From Chytriomyces cf. hyalinus JEL632 (Eukaryota > Chytridiomycota > Chytridiomycetes > Chytridiales > Chytriomycetaceae), in NCBI GenBank assembly GCA_025435555.1, contig JAIWWG010000001.1, positions 496,001 through 560,000 of the forward strand: a stretch of DNA of 64,000 nt. Reading direction: 5' to 3'. Both the position numbers and the translations under genes were made by a program. The notes under the pieces are model-generated. The model did no database searches. It was not told the DNA's origin and was given only the letters and a program-made list of their open reading frames with translations. Shown one piece after another: positions 47,401 through 59,887 of this stretch (within the stretch, counting starts at the first letter, position 1; every line of letters starts with the position of its first letter).

Positions 47401-48829
47401 CCACAAAAATCAGCAGGAACGCGTTGTTTGCGAAAGTGCGTCTGTTCTTGGAACGGATGATGGGGATGGGGTTTTTCAAAGTGTTGCCGATTGCGTTTGG
47501 AATCTTTTTCTTGGCCCATCTGGACGCGTGTGTCATGTACTTGATTGGACGTCAGTCTGGTTTCACTGGCTGGGCCGCAATATGGCCGCAATTTAAGGAG
47601 TCGAGCATGTATCAGATTTATACGTGGACGCTGTTCCAGGTGATGGATCCTGTGTTTCCCTGTGTTTTCTTTTTTCTTTTTTTGACGAGTCAAAACACGT
47701 TCCTCTCCAACTTCTTATATCAACGCACACAAAGAACGAACTCTTTAAATTAATTCGAAACTTTTTTGCGCTTTTCTTTTTCGGTGTGTTTGCAGGCGCT
47801 TGGTAATATTTTCCCAATGTCGTTCAAGTAAGTCGATTTTGTTCAACACCTTATTTAACTTTCGTTCGTCACTCAATGTGCGATTTGATCCAAATAAACA
47901 GGCCCCAAACCGCGCCCGAGCAAGCGATTGCCATCATCTTTATTGTGGTTGGAGCCGTTTTGGTGAGTACTAAACAATCATCAAACAACAAGGGAAATGA
48001 GGAGCACTGACTCTTAAAACAACGAAGTACGCAGCATTTGTCGGATACGTTTCGTCAGCAGCCATGTCCATCAACCCGTCAGGCCGCTTGTATAATCAAA
48101 AAATCGAAGAGTTGATTGATTATGTGAAGTGGAAAAACTTGGGCGAGGAAACCAAGGAGAAGCTGATTAGTTACTATGAAACAAAATACCGTGGCAAATT
48201 CTTTGAAGAGGACACGCTATTGACAGATATGAATGAATCCTTGAGAGAGGTAAAGAACAAAAGAAAAAACACTCATGTTCATCGCTTTAAAAAGAACGGG
48301 CCATTTAGGAAATTGCGCTCCACAACACGCAACGGCTCATTGAAAAGGTACCCTTCTTGCAGCGGTACGAGGCTGACGGACGAGACGAGATTTTTTACCA
48401 CCGGATCGCGTCAGTTCTTCACGCACGGTACTTTATCCCGGGCGACTTTATCATCAAACAGGGCGACTCGGGAAACGAAATGTATTTTATTCTGTCTGGA
48501 AAAGTGAATGTGTTTGTGAATGGAACCAAGGTTGTGAGTTTGTATGATGGCGCATACATAGGAGGTGAGTTGTTAATCTGTTCCGGAGGGTGTTGGTCCG
48601 CGTATTCTTATCAAGTCACTCAATAACACCCAACGATTCAGAGGTATCGCTAATAACGCGGCATTTGCGAACAGCAACCGTTATGGCTGTTCTGCCCAGC
48701 GTTTTGTATAAACTGACGCGACATGACTTTCAAGCAGTCATTGACGAGTTCCCAGATATGAAGAGCCGAATAGATAAACTTGCTCGAGATGCAGAACGGA
48801 TGGTGAGACAGGCTGAAGAGCGGTCTTGA
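44454..48829 (+). CDS. HCN/CNG-family channel with CNB domain and unusual pore
   Basis: A six-TM, cyclic-nucleotide-regulated cation channel. A first exon (MPRYCATPSCVEF, to about 44695) probably joins a long exon to 46869 encoding about 700 disordered Ser-rich residues; this join is not phase-clean. Channel exons: 46939-47029 (S1), 47089-47257 (S2-S3), 47319-47639 (S4-S5), 47796-47827, 47902-47962, 48028-48249, 48309-48564 and 48642-48829. S4 is ILRIYRIPTKISR. The C-linker has LISYYETKYRGKFFEEDTLLTDMNESLREEI. The CNB domain has GDFIIKQGDSGNEMYFILSGKVNVF and GEVSLITRHLRTATV. The pore reads LFQALGNIFPMSFKPQT, so the family GYG filter is replaced by SFK. It ends ...MVRQAEERS. Confidence 0.88.
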
Positions 48830-48934
48830 GAAAGGACGATTTTAGTTCTCATTTTTTCACAGATTTTGTAGAATATACATGTTGGGAGAAGAGGAAGTTA
48901 ATTTTATTGCAGATGATGAGTTATTTGAATGAGA

Positions 48935-50344
48935 TTACTCCAGCAGGTCATACAAGCCAAACGTGTTTACCAGGTAATCCACAATGTGGGTTTGTTGCGC
49001 CCGAGAGGCCCATCTTACAGCAACGGGAAGTGCCTGAAACGAAATGCGAGAATCATGTGCAAGTAGTTTGATCACAGGCATGTTTCCCTTTTCAGCCGCC
49101 CACCGGATTGGGTAATTGAAGTCGGCGGTGGGATCGACCCGAGGATCGCCGAGTAATAGCCGGACAACTTGTTCATGTCCATTCCTGCAGGCCCATTTGA
49201 TTGCATAGTCCATGTCTGCGGACGGATCGACTGCACCAGTTTGCAGCAAGAATTCCGCGACATGCACATGCCCATACTCGCACGCAGCTCGAAACGCTGC
49301 GTCGTCATCTGCGCTGACATTTACGCTGTTTGCATCAATAAGGATGCGCACAGTGTCGCAGTGGCCTTTTCTCGACGCCCAAACAAGCGCGTACGAGTTG
49401 AGTGCGCGTGCGTCGCAGCGCGTGTCGCGAAGCAGAATTTGTACAACGCGCGCGTGCCCGGAACGCGCCGCGAATCGAACCGCTGCGTTGTCGACAGCGT
49501 TTGGGTCTGCGCGTGCGTCTTGAACCAGCAATGCAACAACTTGTTCGTGGCCATTCTCGCTCGCCATTCGAAGACAATATGACTCGTTCTGACTCGGATC
49601 CACCTCGGCTTGTTTCAGAAGATGCTGAACGAGCGACGTGTGTCCCTGCTCACTGCATAGCCCAAGCCCAGCACTGTAGTCCAGTGGATAAGGAACCTCA
49701 CTCTTGCCCCTGTCTGCCAGAGGGTCTTCCACTGCACTCTCACTCACCATCGCATTCTCAACATTGGTATTTGCTGCTTGCATCAGGTAAAGAACGGCAT
49801 CCGCATGTCCAACCTCGCACAGAATCAGAAACAGCGCTGGCGCAGTCTCGTTGAAATGCAGAAAGTCAAAGTAAGTATGCACCTCACGAACAACTGCAAG
49901 AGATTCCGCAGCAGAGAGCGTGATAGCGCTGGGCGCCGGATCGAGGATAATTCTGAGTGTGCAGTGCATCGAAACCAACACCGTCTGTTTGACATGTTCC
50001 CCATTTAAGCGTCACACAGCGGTTCGTATTTGCGTCGGAGTCAATGTGATGGTAGGCATGAGTGTGTGTATGATTACAAATGTGTTCAACCGCACCTTGT
50101 AACTTATAGGCAGTGCCGCCCAGTTCGACGTTAGCGCCGTCGATGCATCGGGAGCACCATCGTTTGTCCGATTCAGGCAGAGGAGACCCATCTGGTGGAC
50201 AACATGTGCATGCGCAAACCGCGCCTGTGCAAACACGAGTGCCGCATAGAACCGGCTAACGAGGCCGACCTGCTTGAGCGACTCAGCATCCACGGCAGTT
50301 TGGACGAGGATTTTCTGCGCGAGTTCGACTGGGAGGTTGCGCAT
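48935..50344 (-). CDS. F-box-like and ankyrin-repeat protein
   Basis: Two exons (50344-50096, 49984-48935, phase 0), 432 residues. The N terminus MRNLPVELAQKILVQTAVDAESLKQVGLVSRFY is F-box-like (LP-x-E-L-x2-I-L). After a linker there are about eight ankyrin repeats of roughly 34 residues with the variant core (A/V)A-x-x-GH-x2-VV-x-LL-x-D-x-R-x-D-P, for example ENGHEQVVALLVQDARADP, RSGHARVVQILLRDTRCDA and KGNMPVIKLLAHDSRI. The last ends YLVNTFGLYDLLE. It is probably a substrate adaptor of an SCF ligase by architecture; the target is unknown. It is convergent with the channel gene (about 100 bp between stops). Confidence 0.88.
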
Positions 50345-50635
50345 GATGTGTTGGTTGGATGGTTATCATTTTATTTGTCATCGATCGAGAAGCACTTGAC
50401 ACATCTCCCCTCCCCAACGCCAACACAGACTACACGGACTGCACGCGAGCATGCTCTGCGCAAAGAAAACGAAAGTAACGATTAAGCATTTTATTCAGCT
50501 GAAACAAGCAATGAGCGACCCAAAAAGTGAAATTAGAAGGGACAAAGAAGGGAAAAAGAGAAGGAAAATAATGATACTTTTTGGCAAGCACCTCTCAGCA
50601 GCACCCGACATTCTCCATTTGACAAAACATGCGTC

Positions 50636-51535
50636 TCAGTAAACGCGATGCTTGCCCGTCGAAGCACCGGCAACGGTCTCGACGCTGGCTGGGTCCACTC
50701 TCTCCGCCGCGGCATTCTTTCCACCAGCTCCTACAGCCTCAAATCCAGTGAATTCGGCCAAACTCTTTTTTCTAGCAACCCCCGTCACCTCAGGATTCAA
50801 CATTTTCACACCAGTTCTGTTGAACTTCTTGGGACTGAAGTCGGGCGCCCGCGGAGAGTCATCTCCAAACTTGAACGTGCTTTGCATCTGGTTCGCAGCA
50901 ACAACTGATTTCAAGTGCCGTCCAGACGGCAAACGGCTGCCGACGGACTTGGACGGGCCTTCAAGAGCGAGATCAACAGAGCTTTGGTTTCTGTTGCCGT
51001 TGTTGGATTGACGTAACCCTGGAACAAACTTTTCGTCTGATGTCAAAGACGATTCTTGTTGCGCATTGGCGGCGGTTTTGAGGATGCGTTTTCCCGGTGT
51101 AAATGGCTTGACTTCGGATTCGACTGGGATCGCGGAGGATTGTGTACGGTTTGGTGCTGGAGCTGCTACAGATTGAGGCTGAGCCGGCGCTGCATCATAG
51201 TCATCCCCAAAGACCCTGCTCTTGGTTGGTTTTGCGGCTGGAATGGTCACCAGATCAAGTCAGATCAATTTCTTCCCATATTGAAGCACGGGGTACTCAC
51301 AGTGAGAACGACGCATCACAGGTGCAGCCATAGCCTCCATCTCCCCAGACGCAGTTCCCAGCGGCACATTGGAACGCAGCGAAGCCCCGTAAGAAGGCTT
51401 GCGCACAGGCTGTCTTTCGCCATCGGCACCACCGCCGAGCAGTGGATTCGTACGCTGCTCGGATCTGGTGGCGGGCGCAGGTGCGTCGTATCCGAAACTG
51501 AGTGTGGAGTGGCCTCCAGGCGGAACTCGACTCAT
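50636..51535 (-). CDS. Jupiter/SPR1-motif small protein, likely microtubule-associated
   Basis: Two exons (51535-51301, 51237-50636), 278 residues, disordered and Pro/Ala/Ser-rich. It starts MSRVPPGGHSTLSFGYDAPAPA, very like the (S/R)RVLRPPGG-x-S-x2-x-FG block of Jupiter/HN1 proteins and the related GGG-S-S-x3-FG block of plant SPIRAL1. Two further FG motifs follow: KSRVFGDDYDAAP and STFKFGDDSPRAPDF, plus basic FSPKKFNRTGVKML. These families bind microtubules. The assignment is motif-based, with no globular domain to confirm it. A gene 0.8 kb away carries similar FGGD motifs. Confidence 0.55.
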
Positions 51536-51747
51536 CAGTTGGTTTTTTGCGGTGTTTATAAAAGCTGCTGCTCCAAATTGACCTTGACTTTTAATCTCGA
51601 CTGAAACGTTGTTTCGTCCCAGACGGAATCACGGCAAGGACTGCTCGTATGTATGCATCTTCCTGTCTGCTCGATGGTTTCTCTCCATTTCAACAGCAAA
51701 GAGAAGTCAACTCATTCGGCCACCTTGGTAAAGAAGTAAAAAAGGAT

Positions 51748-51819
51748 CGAAGGATGTGGGGGTTGAACCCACGACCCTCAGGTTCGAAGCCTGATGCGCT
51801 GCCACTGCGCTAACCCTCC
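51748..51819 (-). tRNA. tRNA-Arg (TCG)
   Basis: A 72-nt cloverleaf on the minus strand: acceptor GGAGGGT with ATCCTTC (two G-U pairs), D stem GCGC/GCGC, anticodon stem TCAGG/CCTGA with loop CTTCGAA (TCG, decoding CGA), T stem GTGGG/CCCAC, discriminator G. All stems pair. No intron. Confidence 0.93.
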
Positions 51820-51911
51820 GATGAAGATTATGTTTGTTTTAAATATATAGATTCTATAATGTGCTGGGTGACGCTTCGTTCCGTCGGTTCTGTGTTGGTG
51901 GTCAAGCTGAG

Positions 51912-52329
51912 TCAGGAACTGCATCCGCTTTCTTGTACCTTGCTGACTCCATACCACTTTGAGATGAAGGTGACTTCTCTGCTGTCAGACGATCGTCGCG
52001 TCTGCTCATCAAGGTAAAGGAAATCTATCACTGCTTCCCTGCATTCATCAGTTCTCCCCTGTACCATAGCCAACAGATACAATCTATTATATGTACCACT
52101 CACGCATCCACACCGTTTCCATACCGCGCCAAACAGATTTCTTGCTACAGACGTTGTCTCGGGCAATTGCGGCAAACCATGTAACCAGCACTATTTCTTC
52201 CGCACGCAACAAGCAGATGGACTTGGCTGCGCGTTTCAAGGCAGAGCCGGGTGCAAAGACTATGAGGTGTTCATGTTGTAACAGATTACTATGAAGGTGT
52301 CTGAGACTTGCTTGTGTTTTTGACCGCAT
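51912..52329 (-). CDS. Hypothetical small protein, two-exon model
   Basis: A frame starting MRSKTQASLRHLHS (52329) reads for about 75 codons to a GTGAGT donor. A 45-nt intron then joins it in phase to RTDECREAVIDFLYLDEQTRRSS...SKWYGVSKVQESGCSS, for about 122 residues. The composition is protein-like, but no family is recognised. Its start would be only 16 bp from the start of the divergent gene at 52346, which is unusually tight and lowers confidence. Confidence 0.3.
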
Positions 52330-52345
52330 TGCAAATTGACATTTG

Positions 52346-52975
52346 ATGGTACGAATCACTGGATCTGCGACCCGCTCCTCCGTCATGTTTGGAGGAGACA
52401 ACCCACCATCCCCAACACCGACCTCTCCCTCAAGCACGAGACCCAACAGCGCGCAAGGGTCGTACGCAAACAGGGCGCATGCTCAGAGTTCATCCATCCA
52501 CTTTGGAGGTGACTCACCTCCAATCCCTCCACAGACTTCCAGCCAGCAGCATTACCAGAACCAGTCGGGTTCCTTGTACGGAAGAAGCCGCCCGTCCTCT
52601 CGACAAGGCGCCAGCGACCAGCAAATCCCACCAACGAGCCCCTTAATGGCGGCACACAATATCCCGCAAATCCCTACCCCCTCACACTCCAACCGCAACA
52701 ATCGCGATGGACAGTACCCGGTGCATGATCCTGTTCCTGCATCCAGCTCCTCTTATACCTCTGGCACTGGAGCCGACATCCCTTCGGGTCAGGCAACTAC
52801 AATTGCGCAGCTGGACGCCAAGTTTGAAAGCCACCTGCAAAAGCTCCACGCGAAATTGGATGCTCAGAATGAGTTGCTCGTGTCCATGTTTGCGTACGTC
52901 AAGCGTATCGACGGAGAGGCAAAGTACCAAGGTGATGAAATATCAGCGCTGAGACAGCGCTTTGAACGCATGTAA
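52346..52975 (+). CDS. FGGD-motif protein with C-terminal coiled coil
   Basis: A single exon of 210 residues or slightly fewer, from MVRITGSATRSSVMFGG. Two motifs repeat early: SSVMFGGDNPPSP and SSIHFGGDSPPIP, in a Pro/Ser/Gln-rich disordered region. The C-terminal about 60 residues (IAQLDAKFESHLQKLHAKLDAQNELLVSMF...ALRQRFERM) form a helical coiled coil suited to dimerisation. The repeated S-S-x2-FGGD-x-PP units resemble the SPR1/Jupiter-like units in the gene at 50636-51535, so a microtubule-related role is possible. No database family was recognised. Confidence 0.6.
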   Translation: MVRITGSATRSSVMFGGDNPPSPTPTSPSSTRPNSAQGSYANRAHAQSSSIHFGGDSPPIPPQTSSQQHYQNQSGSLYGRSRPSSRQGASDQQIPPTSPLMAAHNIPQIPTPSHSNRNNRDGQYPVHDPVPASSSSYTSGTGADIPSGQATTIAQLDAKFESHLQKLHAKLDAQNELLVSMFAYVKRIDGEAKYQGDEISALRQRFERM

Positions 52976-53109
52976 TGGGAAAGCAGTAGTAGTAGTAGAA
53001 AGACTTTGTTTCTGTGATAGATGTGATGAAATAAATGGGATTCGTTCTTTGATGTTATTTCGTCTCTTTCTTTCTTTTTTTTTTATATAACTGGCAACGC
53101 ACCTTTCCA

Positions 53110-54933
53110 ATGACCATCAGCAGCATCGTCTGGGTGCCCAAGGGCGCTGCGAAGGAAACGCCCACGCGGTTTCAGCTGAGCGAGACGGAGTACGAATCCA
53201 TCCAGTCCAAGATCGCTACTCACATTAAGGACATCAAGGATGAGCAACCTGCCGCCGCATCCACCATCACCAGCACCAAAGCTGCCAGCAACGCCACCCC
53301 AACTGCTGCTCTCACCGAAGAGGAAGCTGTGATTAAAGAGTTTGATCTGGACAACTACGACAACGAGGACGACAATGTCGACTTTATGGGTGATGGCGAG
53401 GGCGGCGACGATGACGACAGCGATGACGACAACGGAAATATGTCTGCCGAAGAGGGCGAAGAAGAGACGGGAAATGGTGTGTTTCTTCTTTGTGCGTGTT
53501 TCTTTCTTTGCCCGAGTCTTGATTAGGCTTTTTTCAGATTCCACCAACATGTTTGCCTCTGTCAAGGGACTCACTTACCATGACGGAGACTCTGCAGACC
53601 CTTACGTGACTCTGGATGACTCCGTGAATGAAGCAGAGGAGTTGGAGGAAATGATGGTGGCTCCTTCAGACAACTTGATCTTGGCTGCTCGAACGGAAGA
53701 CGACATCTCCCACATCGAAGTGTACTTATATGAAGGCGAGGAAGACAACCTATTTGTGCACCATGATATCATGCTGCCCAGTTTCCCACTGTGTCTGGAA
53801 TGGATGAATTACGATATCGAAGGAAAAGGGCAAGGAAAGCGGAGTTTTGTTGCTGTTGGAACGTTCGACCCAGAGGTAAGAGAATCCTTCGAGCCTTGTT
53901 TTTGTTTTTGTTTTCGCATTTTTGGATTCTCGTTCCAACAACCGTTATATTTTTTTTTTTGCAGATTGAAATTTGGGATCTGGACGTTATCGATGCTTCT
54001 TACCCAACTCTGATTCTCGGCGGCTCCACAAACCCGACTGAAGCGCTCGGCACCGGCAAAAAGAAGCGCCGCTCCAAAAAGCCAAGTGACCAATACCACG
54101 TGGACGCTGTCATGTGTCTTGCATGGAACAAAATGCACCCCTCTCTACTTGCATCCGGAAGCGCAGATACCACCATTAAACTGTGGGATCTGAGCTCATC
54201 TACTCCTGAAGTCGCCATCCGCTCTTTCACCAACCATAAAGCAAAAGTGCAAGGCTTGGGTAAGTTTGGACGCTTTTTTTTCTGTCCACCAAATGAAGGG
54301 CATATGAAATTCTAAGCATTTACTTCATCTACAGCATGGAACCCATCTCAAGGACAAGTTCTTTTGTCTGGTGGATACGACAAACAATCCCACATCTTTG
54401 ACACACGTACACCTGCCTCCGTGCTGAGCTTCAAACTCACTGCAGACGTCGAATGCCTGAAATGGGACCCGCTTCACCCTGAACGCTTCCTTGTTAGCAC
54501 TGAAGACGGAATCGTGAAATGTTTTGACGGTCGGTCCCCAAAAACCCCCGTCTTCACAATCCACGCGCACGATGGCGCCGTCAGCGCTCTGGACGTGAGC
54601 TCAAGAGTCGATGGACTTGTTGTTACTGGAAGTACGGACAAAGCCACCAAAGTATGGTCCACAAAGGATGCAACGGCCATCAAGTGTCTTGCCAGTCGCG
54701 ATTTGCAAGTCGGCAAAGTGTATTCAGCTGCTTTCAGTCCGGATGATGATATGGTTGTCGGTGTTGCTGGTGGTGCCGGCAAAATGATGGTCTGGAATTT
54801 GGAAGGAAACGCTAGTGTGCGGAGGGTTGTCAGAGGCGTGGACGACACTTCAGACGTGAAGCGGAAAGAGTTTACTGGAGTCGAAGATGACAAAGAAGGC
54901 GATAGCGAGGATGAGATGGATGAGGACGATTAA
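53110..54933 (+). CDS. PWP1: PWP1, periodic tryptophan WD40 protein
   Basis: PWP1 is a nucleolar WD40 protein involved in rRNA synthesis and 60S assembly. Four exons: 53110-53476, 53538-53875, 53965-54259 and 54335-54933, 532 residues. The N terminus ISSIVWVPKGAAKETPTRF is the PWP1 hallmark. It is followed by a strongly acidic segment, the DPYVTL block, EVYLYEGEEDNLFVHHDIMLPSFPLCLEW, and VGTFDPEIEIWDLDVID. Later WD units include VDAVMCLAWNKMHPSLLASGSADTTIKLWDL, AWNPSQGQVLLSGGYD and VECLKWDP. The tail is acidic (EDEMDEDD). Confidence 0.95.
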
Positions 54934-55291
54934 GTTCTCTGTTCTTTTTTGAATGGAGCTCATGTTGAGCTTTGGTTCTTTTCCAAATACAAGGTTTTAT
55001 AGTATCTCCTGTTCCTACCCATGCTCAGTTAGTCTTCTTTTTGACCGTTTGGGAAGATGCACAGGAGCGACCGCACACAACTGTGGCAGGCACTGACAGC
55101 ATTTCTCTCTCTTTTTTATTTCCAGGCAATGGCACGCACTCTGATGGACCACGCCAAGCGCAACAGCAGTGACCTTGGAAAAGCAGGCGAAAAGTGCCTG
55201 ATCAGGCACTGGTGGTAAACTTGGGTGAATAATGAAGAAGGAAAAGAAGCCAACAATTTTTAAAAGTTAAGAAAGTTGTGAAATTGTTAAA

Positions 55292-56777
<1,486 letters not shown>

Positions 56778-57632
56778 CTCTCTCGTGTGTGCAATTGCAC
56801 CGTTCAAGGGAGCTTATTTGTATGTAGATAGACTGGATTGCTTGCTTGGGTGGGATTCTGGTTTTGGGTTCTTTATTTTTTTGGTGACTTTCGGAATTCA
56901 TCAGTTAACATCTTAATAGTGGGCTTTATGCTGGTTTCCCGTGTTGTAGTCGCCCGCTGTCTTTTTTTTTGCGTTTGCTTTGAGTGAAGGGATTGTCGGA
57001 CTGACATCCCATCCTGAGCCTTTATGCATTTGTTTTTTCTCTTGACTTCACCTCTCTGTTTGGATACTTCTCTTGTTTTAGTATGGCCGTTCACGTGGTT
57101 TATAAGTTTTGTTTGCGTTTATTAGCAGGAATATAACGAAGATCTCACTTTTGCGGTCAAGATAAATACCTCAGGTGTGGTGGAACCCAATCATTGAAAA
57201 AACGCGTGCAGAATCCACATGCAGAACTTGTCCGGAAATCGCATCAATCAACGATGGTTTCAAAGCAAATTCAGTGGGATGCACTTGCTTGCCATGGCGA
57301 TTCGTTTCGAGTTTCGCAATCTTTGGAAGCAACAACTCAAATTTTCTTTATGCTGTATGCAGTATACTGCGCTGGTCATGGACACCATTTGCTTCAAGAG
57401 TGCGATGTCAGCTGGACTTGATGGAATTGTGCAAATGCTGAAGTCAGAGATACGCGCGTCGATACAAGGGGGTGTTAACAACACCATTCTGCAGACCGTG
57501 GCGGGCAGCTACCAACCTGTGAAAAAAGGAGTCCTGTTTGTTGGGAGAAATAGGCGCAAGAACATAAAACAATTATTTTTTAAGAGCGGCTGTTCTATTT
57601 CTATGAGCGTTTTTCTGCATTTCAGTTTCAGC
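56778..57632. other. Intergenic region, ambiguous frames only
   Basis: About 850 bp between PP1 and the TIR-like gene. The first 350 bp are T-rich and look like 3' flank. From 57175 to 57600 both strands carry frames of 70-90 codons with protein-like stretches (plus: GLDGIVQMLKSEIRASIQGG; minus: DIALLKQMVSMTSAVYCIQ). These exclude each other and neither can be tied to a start or splice partner. Confidence 0.4.
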
Positions 57633-58679
57633 TCAATCTTCTTTTCTCGCGCAAATTACGAATCTCTTTTTCCAACTCTGCCAGCGCTGTTTACGCACTA
57701 TCTTGCTCAGTCTGACTGTCTTTTGCTCGATGGACTCCTCCCTGGTCATGCCGTAACTTCCAAACCTCAGCAGATGCGGGTTCCTAGTGCCAAACAACTT
57801 CGTCGCACGTCGCACCGCGTCGTCAAACGCGTTCTCTACCTCCCTGAACTCTTTATAAACTTGCAGCCAGCCCCTGCTGACAGATGGCTCATTCTTGATT
57901 TTACGTTGAATTTGAATCCGGACCCATTCTCGGACAGTGTTCAAGACCAGCAGATCCAGTTTCACGAATCCAATGCCAGACTTGATCACTGCAAAGATGG
58001 CCTTCCGATCGGACGCTTTCGTGGCTTGGCTCTGAGCACAGCCCACCTGTTGAAGCTCCAGAAAGAAGGACTCCACGTGCCAAAACAGCCAGTCCATGAA
58101 CGCGGCTTTCTCCGCACGCGTGACAGCAAACTCAAAACGGCTTCTTGACAAGTGGCATGCATACAACTCGTACACGCACCACGCACGCTTCAGGGGCACC
58201 GGGTCCCGCCACGGCATCAGGATCATGACCACGCGTCCGATTGCTTCCACGGCTTGTAAAAACGTTGTCTTCCACCAATCAAACGGCTTGGATCCAGTAT
58301 CATGCTGCCCGTTTGAAAACAAGTCAAACCAAACCATCGTTTTGTCCAAGTCCAACCCTTTGTCGGTGAAAAAGTCGTCCAGCGCGTTCACCGTGTCCAA
58401 GAATGGTGATCCCCAAGAGTGCGAAACAAACCAGTCTGCCTTGCCCAAGAGACCCTGTCGTTGAATGTTGCAACCCTCTGCGTATGTTGCGCACAGGGAT
58501 TTTCCCCCATCACGCGTCATTGGCTTGATGAACGTTTCGCACACTTTTGCCGTACTCATTCCTGCGACCGCTTCTTTCCCGCCCCATTCGTTTATAAGCA
58601 CGTGAAAGTGCGAGAATGGGAGACCTTGGATGGACAGCGGATCGACGGAGGGTGACGGCGCAACTTGGGATTTTCGCAT
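57633..58679 (-). CDS. TIR-like 'SHSWG' domain protein
   Basis: A single exon of about 348 residues from MRKSQVAPSPSVD; the open frame runs upstream to 58739 without an ATG. The core has WFVSHSWGSPFLDTVNALDDFF, MVWFDLFSNGQHD, FDWWKTTFLQAVEAIGRVVMILMPWRDPVPLKRAWCVYELY. This set (F-V-S-H-x-W-G, W-x-D-x-F-x2-x-QH, PW-x2-P-x2-L-x-R-x-W-C-x-Y-E) recurs at the N terminus of TPR or kinase proteins of chytrids and protists and looks like a divergent TIR-type fold. Here no TPRs follow; a helical basic region (REVENAFDDAVRRATKLFG, IVRKQRWQSWKKRF) ends the protein. Function unknown. Confidence 0.65.
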   Translation of the reverse strand: MRKSQVAPSPSVDPLSIQGLPFSHFHVLINEWGGKEAVAGMSTAKVCETFIKPMTRDGGKSLCATYAEGCNIQRQGLLGKADWFVSHSWGSPFLDTVNALDDFFTDKGLDLDKTMVWFDLFSNGQHDTGSKPFDWWKTTFLQAVEAIGRVVMILMPWRDPVPLKRAWCVYELYACHLSRSRFEFAVTRAEKAAFMDWLFWHVESFFLELQQVGCAQSQATKASDRKAIFAVIKSGIGFVKLDLLVLNTVREWVRIQIQRKIKNEPSVSRGWLQVYKEFREVENAFDDAVRRATKLFGTRNPHLLRFGSYGMTREESIEQKTVRLSKIVRKQRWQSWKKRFVICARKED

Positions 58680-58844
58680 CCTTTTGCAATTGCCGATCCA
58701 CAAGTCATCTTCAGAATCCAAATAGAGAAAATAAGTCACTTCCCAACGAGGTCATCTATATTGTCTGTCAGTGGTGTTATAAAACGCGTCAGTTACTGAA
58801 TTGGCAATAACTTTCTATAAAGTCTACTTTTACATTTTCGCAAT

Positions 58845-58916
58845 TCCTCAGTAGCGTAGCGGTAGCGCGTCTCCCTCGTAAGGAGAAGGTCGTCGGTTCA
58901 ATCCCGGCCTGAGGCA
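58845..58916 (+). tRNA. tRNA-Thr (CGT)
   Basis: A 72-nt cloverleaf: acceptor TCCTCAG with CTGAGGC, D stem GCGT/GCGC, anticodon stem TCTCC/GGAGA with loop CTCGTAA (CGT, decoding ACG), T stem GTCGG/CCGGC with loop TTCAATC, discriminator A. A T run follows. Six acceptor pairs are sound, but position 1 is T opposite C72. Confidence 0.88.
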
Positions 58917-59287
58917 CTTTTTCATTCGGTTTGTTTTTTTTCTTTCTACTCATATTCCACCATCACTGTGCAAAAGTTGATGATTCTGATTCCGGTTGAC
59001 GTTGCTTTTGTTGGAGCTCACAAATGGAAGGACGCGAATCCAAAAGGCTCTGTGTGAATGCGTTCGTAACAATGTCCGCAGGTTATATGACGGATGCCTT
59101 GTGTTTTGGAAAGGTTGTTGTCATTCCCCCCTGGGCCACCAGATATGTGTGGGGGAAATCTTTTTTCGTGGAACCTTTTGATCACTCTGGCAAGTGCCAC
59201 GTTGTCAGAAATGAAAGGGCAGCTTCATAAAAGCAGGGGGCATCAGCATGGGGAATTCCACACAAATAACACAACTTAACTTGAAAA

Positions 59288-59887
59288 ATGGGACTCTTCT
59301 CCTTCCTTTGGAACTCGGCTCTGCTAATCGTTATTTCGAAACTCACCATCAAATGGATGAAGCGGTGAGAGACGCCCCTTCGACACTTGTGCCACAAACT
59401 TACACCTTGATGTCGTAGTAAATACGGCGCAGACGCATTGAAGTCCACGCTCTCGACAGTGTTCCATGGGGTCGTGATTGATCTTCCATTCTTCCAATAC
59501 AACACGCTCAGATCTCGTTCCGCCACACACGCACGTGGTACCAGTCTCTTCAACAACCCGCAACAACAGCAAACCGTTTTAGAGCCAGTCGCTACTCCAG
59601 ACGGAGGCTACATGTTTGAACTGGACGTTCCTGGGTTCACAAGAAATGAGCTGACCTTGGTCCACTTGGACTCTACCCAAGTCCTCTGGATCACTGGCAA
59701 GAAAGGCGGCGAAGACGCTACTTCGAGCAGCTGGAAACGCGCCAGAAGCGTTGATGTGAAACTCTGCGTGCCTGTGGATGCTGATGTTTCCACTGTCCAA
59801 GCCAAGATGGAGAACGGAGTTTTGGCTGTGGAGTTGCGCAAACTCGACACAGCGAGCGGGAAAGGACGAAGCATCCGCATTGACTGA
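59288..59887 (+). CDS. Small heat-shock protein (HSP20/alpha-crystallin domain)
   Basis: An ATP-independent holdase chaperone. The alpha-crystallin domain (59560-59887) is clear: GGYMFELDVPGFTRNELTLVHLD, LWITGKKGG, RSVDVKLCVPVDADVSTVQAKMENGVLAVELRKL, then a C-terminal RSIRID, an I-x-I-like tail. The 5' end is less certain. The preferred model takes MGLFSFLWNSALLIV from 59288, with a donor at 59369 (GTGAGA) and an acceptor before TCTCTTCAACAACC, phase-consistent, giving a hydrophobic N terminus. The frame is also open upstream from 59438 but without an ATG. Confidence 0.8.

Noticed and set aside
57219-58148. A 309-codon plus-strand open frame
   Set aside because: Most of it is antisense to the well-supported TIR-like gene, whose motifs are clear on the minus strand. 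The plus frame has no recognisable feature.
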